From Actinomycetota bacterium (GTDB lineage Bacteria > Actinomycetota > Acidimicrobiia > Acidimicrobiales > CADCSY01): 5,365 nt of DNA. The notes under the pieces were generated by a model that worked only from the letters and a program-made list of their open reading frames with translations, was not told where the DNA came from and made no database searches. The translations under genes were made by a program, and so were the position numbers. The stretch covers positions 1 through 5,365 of the forward strand of contig JAHWJR010000135.1 of the NCBI GenBank assembly GCA_019348335.1. Direction: 5' to 3'. How positions within the stretch are numbered: position 1 is the stretch's first letter; every line of letters starts with the position of its first letter. Positions 1 through 5,365 of this stretch are shown in pieces.

Positions 1-17
1 CCCCGGCAGGTCGGGCC

Positions 18-27
18 AGGAAGGTGG
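18..27 (+). promoter_or_regulatory. Candidate ribosome binding site for start GTG 34
   Basis: The purine-rich run AGGAAGGTGG lies 6 bases before GTG 34. It is a fair but imperfect Shine-Dalgarno match. It supports the longer form of the first gene, with nine extra residues before the basic end of the signal peptide. Confidence 0.35.
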
Positions 28-33
28 GAACCG

Positions 34-2310
34 GTGGCCGGTCTCGGAGGTCGAAGGGTCGTGCGAGCTCGTCGGCTGATCGGCGCCACCGTGGCGATAC
101 TGCTGCTCGGCGCGGTCCCGCCGGCCGCGACGCCGGCCGGAGCGGTCACCGAGCTGGAGGTCGACGCTGGCTACGGCGGCGCCTACCGCAGCCGGCACCC
201 GGTGCCGGTGCGGGTACGGGTGCGGGGAGACCGGCTGTTGCGGGGCGAGCTCGTGGTGCGCTCCCGGGGCGGCTTCGGGGACAGCGTCGTGACCACCGTT
301 CCCGTCGAGGTGCCGGGCGGCAGCGTCAAGGAGGTCGTCGTGGTGGTGCCGACGCCCTCGGACACCGACCGGCTGCAACTGGACGCCGTCCTAACGGCGA
401 ACGGCGCCGAGGTGACCTCCGGATCGGCCACCATCAGGGCGGCCAGTGACCAGGAGCTGGTGGGACTGCTGCCCGGCGTGCTCCAGGGTCGCGAGCCGCC
501 GGCACCGGCGCCGCTGGCCGTCGACGCCGGCACGGCCCGCTTCGCCGCCCTGGGCGAGGCCGAGCTGGCCGCTGCTCCCGCCAGCCTGGCGGCGCTCGAC
601 GTGATCGGCTCGTCGCCCGACGACCTGGCTGGCCTCGACGGCGCCACCCGAGAGGGGGTGCTGGCCTGGGTTGCAGGGGGTGGCCACCTGCTCGTCGACA
701 CCCGCCCCGGAGAGGAGGTCCCCGGCCTGCCCGCCCCCTGGCAACCGGGCGGTGACGGCCGCACCGCTGCCGGCTTGGGCGAGGTGCGCTCCACCAGCGG
801 AGCGATGGCCGCCGGCAGGTGGCCCGGATTGGTCGAGCCCACCCCCATCGGGATGGGGGAGACCGGCGAGTTCTTCGACCCCGAAGGGCTGGACCGGACA
901 CTGGCCACCGATGCCGGCCTGCGCATCCCCCGCCTGAGCTGGCTGGTCGCCTTCCTGGTCGTCTACGTGCTGGTGGCCGTGCCCCTCACCCTCACCCTGC
1001 TGCGCCGTCGAGGCCGCGGCGAGCTGGGCTGGGTGGCCCTTCCCCTGGTGGCGCTGGCCTTCACCGGCGTGGCCTACGGGGCCGGGCGCCAGGCTCGGGG
1101 CGAGGCCAAGGTGGCCCACGCCACGGTGCTCCACACCACGCCGGCGGGAGCGATGGCGACCACGACGGTGGGGCTGGTGTCGCGCAGCGGTGGCAGCGCC
1201 GAGGTCGTCTACCCCCACCGGTGGGCGGCGGCCGGGCGCTCGATCACCTCCGGTGGGCCTCCCGCCGAGCTGGCGGCGACGCTGGGCCCCGAGGGCACGA
1301 CCGTGCGCCAGCGGCTGGACGTCGGCCAGTTCGGCGTGCACCGCACGCGGGGACCGGCGCCCGCCGAGGGCGCCCTGGAGGTGACGGCCACCGCGGCGGG
1401 CGACGACCACGTGGAGGGACGCGTGCGCAACACGCTGCCGTTCGCCCTCGACGAGGTCGCCATCCTCCACGACCGCTTCGCCGTGAACGTGGGGCGGCTG
1501 GAGGCGGGCGAGGAGCAACCGTGGACGCTCGGCCTTCGTGAGCGTGCCCGCGAGGAGCTCCCGCCCGTGGTCAGGGCCTGGCCCGACGTCGCCGGGTGGG
1601 ACCGGCCTCCGGACCGGAGCTCGGTCGTGAGCCCGGGCCTGTGGAGCCAGTTCGAGGGGGACGCCGCCGCCCAGGTGCTCATCCCCGGGAGGGTGGCGGC
1701 GGCGGGATGGACCCGCGAGCACTCGCCTCCGGTCGGCGGCACGGACGCCTCGCTCACCGGCCGCACCATGGTGGTGACCACCGCTCCCGTGGCCGGGGGG
1801 GACGACGGGCTGTCACCGGCGGCCGTGCGCACCGAAGTGGTCAGGGGCCCGTTCCTGGGCTCGGGCGTGTTCGACGAGCGGGCGCCCCTCGTGGTGCGCC
1901 TCGCCCTGCCCGACGAGGGCGGGCCGGTGCCGCCCGACGTGCAGCTCTGGGCGCCGGAAGGCCTCTCCCTCGCCGTGTGGGTCGACGGGGCGTGGCAGAC
2001 GCTGGCCGGTGGCGAGGCGCCCGGAGGCAACGGCGTCGGAGGGGGAGGCGGCTCGGGCCGTGCCCAAGGCGGCATGAGGTTCGAGGGAGGCGGCATGCAG
2101 TTCGAGGAAGGCACGGTGTTGCCCGAGGGTCCCATGCCTCCCGATTTCGCCGGCGGGCAACCGTTCGGGCCCCCCGTCGGCCACGACCTGCCGGCGGGGG
2201 CGGCCGAGGGCGGCGTGGTGTGGGCCCGGGTCTCGGGCGGGGCGCAGTTCGGCATCGACCCGTTCATGCTCAGCCGGTTCCACCTGGTGACGCTGGGGCT
2301 GGCGCCATGA
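34..2310 (+). CDS. Secreted, membrane-anchored ABC-exporter partner protein of unknown function
   Basis: Probable extracytoplasmic partner of the exporter encoded by the next two genes; no enzymatic role can be assigned. Numbering is from GTG 34. Residues 10-37 form a signal peptide: basic RARR, a hydrophobic core, then an AGA cleavage motif before Val38. Residues 38-135 look like a beta-sandwich. Residues 142-222 resemble a Rossmann or class I glutamine-amidotransferase-like fold, ending in a WVAGGGHLLVD motif (212-222). Two membrane helices follow (about 303-323 and 332-351), joined by a short basic loop RRRGRG, which puts both large flanking parts outside. Residues 352-758 are mostly beta-rich, with an Ig-like stretch near 463-499 and a Trp motif (W649, W654) before a Gly/Met/Phe/Pro-rich insert (659-717). 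I see no cysteine anywhere, so it is neither a lipoprotein nor an active Cys amidotransferase. The layout matches uncharacterised proteins encoded beside ABC-2 exporters, recognised from memory. The start is uncertain: GTG 61 has a better Shine-Dalgarno sequence and gives a tidier signal peptide, and the frame stays open to the left edge. The stop overlaps the next start by four bases. Confidence 0.85.
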   Translation: MAGLGGRRVVRARRLIGATVAILLLGAVPPAATPAGAVTELEVDAGYGGAYRSRHPVPVRVRVRGDRLLRGELVVRSRGGFGDSVVTTVPVEVPGGSVKEVVVVVPTPSDTDRLQLDAVLTANGAEVTSGSATIRAASDQELVGLLPGVLQGREPPAPAPLAVDAGTARFAALGEAELAAAPASLAALDVIGSSPDDLAGLDGATREGVLAWVAGGGHLLVDTRPGEEVPGLPAPWQPGGDGRTAAGLGEVRSTSGAMAAGRWPGLVEPTPIGMGETGEFFDPEGLDRTLATDAGLRIPRLSWLVAFLVVYVLVAVPLTLTLLRRRGRGELGWVALPLVALAFTGVAYGAGRQARGEAKVAHATVLHTTPAGAMATTTVGLVSRSGGSAEVVYPHRWAAAGRSITSGGPPAELAATLGPEGTTVRQRLDVGQFGVHRTRGPAPAEGALEVTATAAGDDHVEGRVRNTLPFALDEVAILHDRFAVNVGRLEAGEEQPWTLGLRERAREELPPVVRAWPDVAGWDRPPDRSSVVSPGLWSQFEGDAAAQVLIPGRVAAAGWTREHSPPVGGTDASLTGRTMVVTTAPVAGGDDGLSPAAVRTEVVRGPFLGSGVFDERAPLVVRLALPDEGGPVPPDVQLWAPEGLSLAVWVDGAWQTLAGGEAPGGNGVGGGGGSGRAQGGMRFEGGGMQFEEGTVLPEGPMPPDFAGGQPFGPPVGHDLPAGAAEGGVVWARVSGGAQFGIDPFMLSRFHLVTLGLAP
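46..51 (+). promoter_or_regulatory. Candidate ribosome binding site for alternative start GTG 61
   Basis: GGAGGT is a near-consensus Shine-Dalgarno sequence, nine bases before the in-frame GTG at 61. That start gives the compact signal peptide MRARRLIGATVAILLLGAVP and on to the AGA cleavage motif. On sequence alone this start is at least as good as GTG 34. Confidence 0.45.
94..144 (+). other. Signal peptide core and cleavage region of the first gene
   Basis: The segment encodes the hydrophobic core and C-region (residues 21-37 from GTG 34). The core AILLLGAV is followed by a Pro/Ala stretch ending in AGA, a typical A-X-A signal peptidase I site, before VTELEVD. There is no lipobox cysteine. 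This supports Sec export of the mature domain that follows. Confidence 0.7.
2008..2184 (+). repeat. Gly/Met/Phe/Pro-rich low-complexity segment in the first gene
   Basis: Residues 659-717 (from GTG 34) begin with a glycine run (669-673). They continue through the tandem units GMRFEGG and GMQFEEG and end in a Pro/Phe-rich part with PMPPDF and QPFGPP. The segment sits between the W649/W654 beta-strand motif and a later strand-like VVWARVSG stretch, so it is probably a disordered surface loop inserted in a beta domain outside the cell. The loop reading is inference from composition. Confidence 0.7.
2071..2112 (+). repeat. 21-bp imperfect tandem duplication, two copies
   Basis: Copies at 2071-2091 and 2092-2112 match at 18 of 21 positions (differences at positions 7, 8 and 17 of the unit). 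Each encodes seven residues, GMRFEGG then GMQFEEG. The in-frame length suggests slippage duplication tolerated by a flexible loop. Confidence 0.85.
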
Positions 2311-3221
2311 CCGCGCCCCACGACCTCTCCGCGGCGCCGGCGGGTGAGGGTGTCGACCTGGCGGTGCAGGTCGAGGGCCTCACCAAGCGCTACGGCGACC
2401 TGTTCGCCGTGCGTGACCTCGATCTGTCCGTGCCTCGGGGAGCCATCTTCGGGCTCATCGGCCCCAACGGGGCGGGCAAGAGCACCACGTTCCTCGTGCT
2501 GGCCTCGCTGCTCACGCCCACCGCCGGCCGGGTGCGGGTGGCCGGCCACGACCCGGTCGAGGACCCGCGGGCGGTACGGGCGACGCTCGGCTACATGCCC
2601 GACGTCATGGGGGTCTACGACAACCTCCGGGTGGACGAGTACCTGGAGTTCTTCGCCGGCGCCTACCGCCTTCCCCGCAACTCGTGGCCCGGCCTGATCG
2701 ACGGTCTGCTCGAGCTGGTCGACCTGGCCGGCAAGCGCCGAGCCATGGTCGACTCGCTGTCACGGGGCATGAAGCAGCGCCTCAGCCTGGCCCGGGCCCT
2801 GGTGCACGATCCCGAGGTGCTGGTGCTCGACGAGCCGGCCAGCGGGCTCGACCCGCGTGCCCGGGTCGAGCTGCGGGAGCTGCTCGTCCAGCTGCGGGAC
2901 ATGGGCAAGACGGTGGTGATCAGCTCGCACATCCTCGCCGAGCTCGAGGAGATGTGCAGCGAGGTGGCGATCCTCGAGGCAGGTCGGTTGCTGGCGGTCG
3001 GGAGCCCGAGGTCGATCGGCGACCAGCTGGGCGGGGCACGGGTGGTCCGGGTCCGCCTGGCAGGAGGCGAGGTCCAGGAGCACACCGTCGGCTCCGAGGA
3101 GGAGCAGCAGGCGCTGCTGGCCCGCCTGGTCGCCGACGGCCTGCCCGTGGTGGAGTTCACCGAGACCAGCAGCGGGCTCGAGGACCTGTTCCTGCGCGTC
3201 ACCAAGGGGGTCGTGCAATGA
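2307..3221 (+). CDS. ABC transporter ATP-binding protein, ABC-2 exporter type
   Basis: Cytoplasmic ATPase that powers the exporter with the permease encoded next. The 304 residues hold one complete nucleotide-binding domain: Walker A GPNGAGKS (52-59), signature LSRGMKQRL (151-159) in place of LSGGQ, Walker B VLVLDEP (171-177, with Asp175 and Glu176), D-loop SGLDP (179-183) and switch His208. The usual Q-loop glutamine is replaced by Asp99 in GYMPD, a form I recall from related exporter ATPases with the GYMPD..GVYDN pattern. All hydrolysis residues are present, so it should be active. Residues 233-304 form the short C-terminal extension usual in this class, ending with an EDLFLRVT motif. The ATG overlaps the previous stop as ATGA and there is only a weak Shine-Dalgarno sequence, so translation is probably coupled. 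The first 17 residues are Ala/Pro-rich and precede the first strand of the domain. The family call is secure; the substrate is unknown. Confidence 0.96.
   Translation: MTAPHDLSAAPAGEGVDLAVQVEGLTKRYGDLFAVRDLDLSVPRGAIFGLIGPNGAGKSTTFLVLASLLTPTAGRVRVAGHDPVEDPRAVRATLGYMPDVMGVYDNLRVDEYLEFFAGAYRLPRNSWPGLIDGLLELVDLAGKRRAMVDSLSRGMKQRLSLARALVHDPEVLVLDEPASGLDPRARVELRELLVQLRDMGKTVVISSHILAELEEMCSEVAILEAGRLLAVGSPRSIGDQLGGARVVRVRLAGGEVQEHTVGSEEEQQALLARLVADGLPVVEFTETSSGLEDLFLRVTKGVVQ
3204..3210 (+). promoter_or_regulatory. Ribosome binding site for the permease gene
   Basis: AAGGGGG lies seven bases before ATG 3218, inside the end of the ATPase gene. It is the clearest Shine-Dalgarno match among the three internal junctions and confirms the ATGA-overlapping start, which lies well inside a longer open frame. 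Confidence 0.6.
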
Positions 3222-4276
3222 GGCTCGGGGGACGTCCGCGCAACCCGGTCCTGGCCCGGGAGATCAAGGAACGGCTGCGGACCCGGCGCACCACCATCGT
3301 GGTGACCGTCTACCTGGCGGTGCTCGCCCTCATCCTCCAGGTCGTCTACTCGGGGATGTCGGGCGCACAGGACGCCTTCGGCGACTCGCTGGCCACCCAG
3401 TCGGCCCGCCTGGGTCGCAGCCTGTTCGAGACGCTGCTGTTCTTCATGCTGGTGCTGGTGTGCTTCATCGTGCCCGGCGGCACCGCCGACGCCGTGAGCG
3501 GGGAGCGGGAGCGTCAGACGCTCGTGCCGCTGCAGGTCAGCCTGCTGTCGCCCCGTTCGATCCTGGCCGGAAAGCTGCTGTCGTCGGTCGCCTTCGTCTT
3601 CCTGCTGGTGCTGGCCACACTCCCCCTCCTGGGGGTGTCGTTCGTGCTCGGCGGCGTGAGCGTCGGGGACCTGGTCCGTGGCGTGGCCGCGGTGCTGACC
3701 ACCGGTCTGGTGCTGGCCTGCCTGGCCCTGGCCTGCTCGAGCCTGGCCCGCCGGACCCAGGGCGCCATGATCCTCGCCTACGGGCTGACCCTGTTCCTCG
3801 TCCTCGGTACCGCCATGGTCTACGGGGCCCAGCAGGTGCTCGACGACACCGGGCGCCGTCCCAGCACGGCGGTGCTGACCCTCAACCCCTTCTTCGCCGC
3901 CGCCGACGCCACCGGCCGAGCCGGCGTCGACGGGTTCTTCGGCGGGTTCACCACGTCGTCGCCGTTCGACCCGCTGCGCCTGCTGCTCGCCACCGAGGAG
4001 CAGCGCTTCGTCGGCGGCTTCGAGGAGGACTTCCCGGGGCGGCCGATGCCCATGCCGATGCCGGTCGACGGCGGGCCCGTCGAGTTCTTCGACGAAGGCC
4101 GGGGCGTGGTGGTCGGCGTGCTGCCCGACGGCCGTCCCCTCCGGCCTGAGGACGCCGGCGGCGGGATCCCCTTCTGGGCCCGCTCGGCGGCCGTGCTCGG
4201 GTTCACCGCCGGAGCCGCCTTTCTCCTCGCCACCCGCCGGCTGCGCACCCCCTCGAACCGGGCGGCGGTGGGATGA
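3218..4276 (+). CDS. ABC-2 type transporter permease with a long extracytoplasmic loop
   Basis: Membrane half of the exporter, driven by the ATPase encoded just upstream. The 352 residues contain six predicted helices, at about 26-44, 69-89, 119-143, 154-176, 183-204 and 319-338. A cytoplasmic N-terminus carries the conserved NPVLAREIKERLRTRR stretch (9-24). The cytoplasmic loop after helix 2 holds SGERERQTLVPL (94-105) and then GK (118-119), the typical ABC-2 pattern thought to contact the ATPase. Basic residues fall on the predicted inner side at every turn. The loop between helices 5 and 6 (205-318) is unusually long; its first part has the LNPFFAAADA pattern (222-231) and its second part is acidic and Met/Pro-rich. 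Only one permease gene is visible, so a homodimer, or pairing with another membrane protein of the operon, is likely. A good Shine-Dalgarno sequence, AAGGGGG, lies at 3204-3210, and the ATG overlaps the previous stop by four bases. The family is clear, the cargo unknown. Confidence 0.93.
   Translation: MRLGGRPRNPVLAREIKERLRTRRTTIVVTVYLAVLALILQVVYSGMSGAQDAFGDSLATQSARLGRSLFETLLFFMLVLVCFIVPGGTADAVSGERERQTLVPLQVSLLSPRSILAGKLLSSVAFVFLLVLATLPLLGVSFVLGGVSVGDLVRGVAAVLTTGLVLACLALACSSLARRTQGAMILAYGLTLFLVLGTAMVYGAQQVLDDTGRRPSTAVLTLNPFFAAADATGRAGVDGFFGGFTTSSPFDPLRLLLATEEQRFVGGFEEDFPGRPMPMPMPVDGGPVEFFDEGRGVVVGVLPDGRPLRPEDAGGGIPFWARSAAVLGFTAGAAFLLATRRLRTPSNRAAVG
3995..4153 (+). other. Acidic Met/Pro/Phe-rich extracytoplasmic segment of the permease
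   Basis: Residues 260-312 lie in the outer loop between helices 5 and 6. They include GGFEEDFPG, the run MPMPMP (277-282, bases 4046-4063, three ATG-CCN units), VEFFDEG and a Gly-rich end. Twelve acidic residues against five arginines give a clear net negative charge. Probably flexible and surface exposed; the function is not known. Confidence 0.65.
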
Positions 4277-5365
4277 GCGCCCCGGTGGAGGCCCCGGTGC
4301 GCGAGCTCCTGGTCGCCGTCGGCCGGCGGTTGCGGCTGGCGTGGGGCGTGGCCACCGCCGGGTTGGTGCTGCCGCTGGCGCTGGCGCTGGCCGTTGCCCT
4401 GGTGGGGGTGGCCCGGCTCCGGCCGTGGGCGTGGCCGGAAGCGGCCGCTGCCGCCGTGGTCGGCGCCGTGCTCGCCACCGTGGCGGCGTCCGCCGCGCTG
4501 CTGCGGGTGCCGCTGCCCGTGGCCGCCCGGGCCGCCGACCGCGGCCTGGCCACCGGCGACGCCTTCGCCACCGCCCTGGAGCTCGACGACGCCTCCGGGC
4601 CGCTGACCGCCGTGGTCCGGGCCCGGGCCCGGGCCCTGGCCGCCGGGAGACGGGCGGCCGATGCGGTGCACCTGCACCTCGACCGCCGGCGCCTGGTCGT
4701 GCTCGGCGCCCTGGCCGTGGTCGCCGTCGGGCTGGCGGTGGCACCCAACCCGCAGGACACGGTGCGCCGGCGCCTGGCCGCCGAGCAGGCGCTGCTCGAG
4801 CAGGAGGCGGTCCGGGTGCGGGAGGACGCCGACGCCCTGCGGGCCGAGCTGGGCCCTCCGGCCGGCGATGTCGCCGCCCGCCTCGACACCCTGGCCGCCG
4901 AGCTGGAGCGGGCGAGCGACCTGGAGGCGGCGCGGGCGGCGCTCGAACGGGCGGCCGCCGAGCTGGGCGCCGGCGTGCAGCCCGGGTTCTTGGCCCAGAA
5001 GGCGGCGGTGCGGGGGCTGGCCGCCGGTCTCGAGGCGAACCCGCTGACCGCCGGTGTCGAGGGCAGCGCCGCGGAGCAACTGGCGCGCGCAGCTGAGGGT
5101 CTCGCCGGCCTGAGCCCGGAGGAGGCGGCCGCGCTGGCCGAGCGTCTGGCCGCCCTCGCCGCCACCCAGACCGAGGGGAACCCGGCGCTGGCGTCGGCGC
5201 TGGCCGACGCCGCCGCTGCCCTGTCCGCCGGCGACACCTCCGGGGCTGCGGCCGCGCTGGGCGAGGCGGCCGGCCAACAGGACGGCGCCGCCGCCTCGGT
5301 GTCGAGTCAGGAGGCGTCGGCGGCGGGGCTGGCCGCGGTCGGCTCGTCCACCGGCCGCCTCTCGG
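4273..5365 (+). CDS. Alanine-rich three-helix membrane protein with long helical tail (3' partial)
   Basis: Membrane protein of unknown function, open to the right edge; 364 codons are visible. Predicted membrane helices lie at about 26-47, 57-78 and 140-157. Between helices 2 and 3 is a probable cytoplasmic stretch with the pattern PVAARAADRGLATGDAFATA (82-101), which I recall from uncharacterised membrane proteins of actinobacteria and related phyla. After helix 3 comes PNPQD (158-162), then charged, heptad-like helices (about 162-193 and 200-232) that probably form coiled coils outside the membrane. Residues 240-340 are Ala/Leu/Glu-rich helical hairpins, for example LADAAAALSAGDTSGAAAAL (310-329). 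Alanine makes up about 30% of the visible part (my count, 111 of 364) and I see no cysteine. The start overlaps the permease stop as ATGA; the only ribosome-site-like sequence is a GGTGGG touching the ATG, so coupling is likely. Position suggests it belongs to the exporter complex, perhaps as a scaffold; that is inference. The frame is not in doubt: codon use is normal throughout and there is no stop. Confidence 0.85.
   Translation, partial: MSAPVEAPVRELLVAVGRRLRLAWGVATAGLVLPLALALAVALVGVARLRPWAWPEAAAAAVVGAVLATVAASAALLRVPLPVAARAADRGLATGDAFATALELDDASGPLTAVVRARARALAAGRRAADAVHLHLDRRRLVVLGALAVVAVGLAVAPNPQDTVRRRLAAEQALLEQEAVRVREDADALRAELGPPAGDVAARLDTLAAELERASDLEAARAALERAAAELGAGVQPGFLAQKAAVRGLAAGLEANPLTAGVEGSAAEQLARAAEGLAGLSPEEAAALAERLAALAATQTEGNPALASALADAAAALSAGDTSGAAAALGEAAGQQDGAAASVSSQEASAAGLAAVGSSTGRLS

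Larger units (their letters stand above)
1..79 (+). other. Left edge: possible tail of an upstream gene, unidentified
   Basis: No promoter is visible in the 33 bases before GTG 34. Frame 2 is open from the left edge to a TGA at 77-79, which would be the last 25 codons of an upstream gene overlapping the first gene's start by 19 bases (GTG 61) or 46 bases (GTG 34). Frame 1, that of the first gene, is also open to the edge. The stretch is too short to identify a product, but the lack of a spacer fits an operon that continues upstream. Confidence 0.25.

Noticed and set aside
457..700. Calling the first gene a glutamine amidotransferase enzyme
   Set aside because: There is no cysteine nucleophile in the protein, and the similarity is limited to the strand-helix-strand pattern.
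391..1722. Minus-strand open frame of 443 codons opposite the first gene
   Set aside because: Composition-driven. The + strand frame has a signal peptide, membrane helices and a coherent domain order.
1596..2306. Upstream extension of the ATPase reading frame
   Set aside because: The frame is open far upstream, but the extension translates to Arg/Gly-rich shadow sequence. The ABC domain begins just after ATG 2307, which overlaps the previous stop.
2684..3217. Upstream extension of the permease reading frame
   Set aside because: The open frame runs under the end of the ATPase gene and gives Arg/Gly/Ala-rich shadow protein. ATG 3218 has a good ribosome site and the conserved N-terminus follows it.
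4618..4636. Self-complementary run of CGGGCC repeats that could look like a hairpin or terminator stem
   Set aside because: It is in-frame coding for an Arg-Ala repeat (RARARAL) in the fourth gene, has no T-run, and such runs are expected by chance at this GC content.
2663..4744. Very long open frame on the minus strand (693 codons)
   Set aside because: It lies opposite the ATPase, permease and fourth gene, all with clear family features or normal codon use. Its product is Arg/Pro/Gln-rich and repetitive, as expected of an antisense frame in high-GC DNA.
4793..4804. 12-bp perfect palindrome CTGCTCGAGCAG
   Set aside because: It lies inside the fourth gene, encoding part of a Leu-Leu-Glu-Gln helix. 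Leu/Glu/Gln codon pairs readily give this sequence, and it is far from any start, so an operator is unlikely.
3820..5277. Minus-strand open frame of 485 codons
   Set aside because: Gly/Gln/Arg-rich low-complexity translation with no recognisable motif, opposite the permease end and the fourth gene; an antisense shadow.

Overview
The window comes from a very GC-rich bacterium. By eye GC is well over 70%, with strong G/C preference at third codon positions. The coding style (GTG starts, Ala/Gly/Val/Arg-rich proteins, chained start/stop overlaps) fits the Actinomycetota, perhaps an Acidimicrobiia-like lineage. That placement is inferred from composition and gene content only; no marker gene is present.

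The whole window is one + strand operon segment with almost no non-coding DNA. Four genes follow each other: (1) a 758-residue secreted/membrane-anchored protein with a signal peptide, a beta-rich N-terminal region, a degenerate Rossmann/glutamine-amidotransferase-like region, two membrane helices and a large extracytoplasmic C-terminal half (34-2310); (2) a 304-residue ABC transporter ATPase (2307-3221); (3) a 352-residue six-helix ABC-2 type permease (3218-4276); (4) the first 364 residues of an alanine-rich membrane protein with three membrane helices and a long helical tail, which runs off the right edge (4273-5365). All three junctions are the same 4-base ATGA overlap, so the genes are probably translated as a coupled set.

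Genes 2 and 3 form the core of an ABC-2 type exporter. Gene 1 looks like its large extracytoplasmic partner, and gene 4 like a further membrane partner with a helical domain outside. The substrate cannot be read from the sequence. Clusters of this make-up are known in bacteria, often near MoxR/DUF58-type genes, but I cannot name a characterised member. The most unusual detail is that the extracytoplasmic parts of both gene 1 and the permease carry acidic, Met/Pro/Phe/Gly-rich low-complexity segments. The one in gene 1 includes a recent-looking 21-bp tandem duplication. I see no RNA gene, mobile element, CRISPR array, promoter or terminator.
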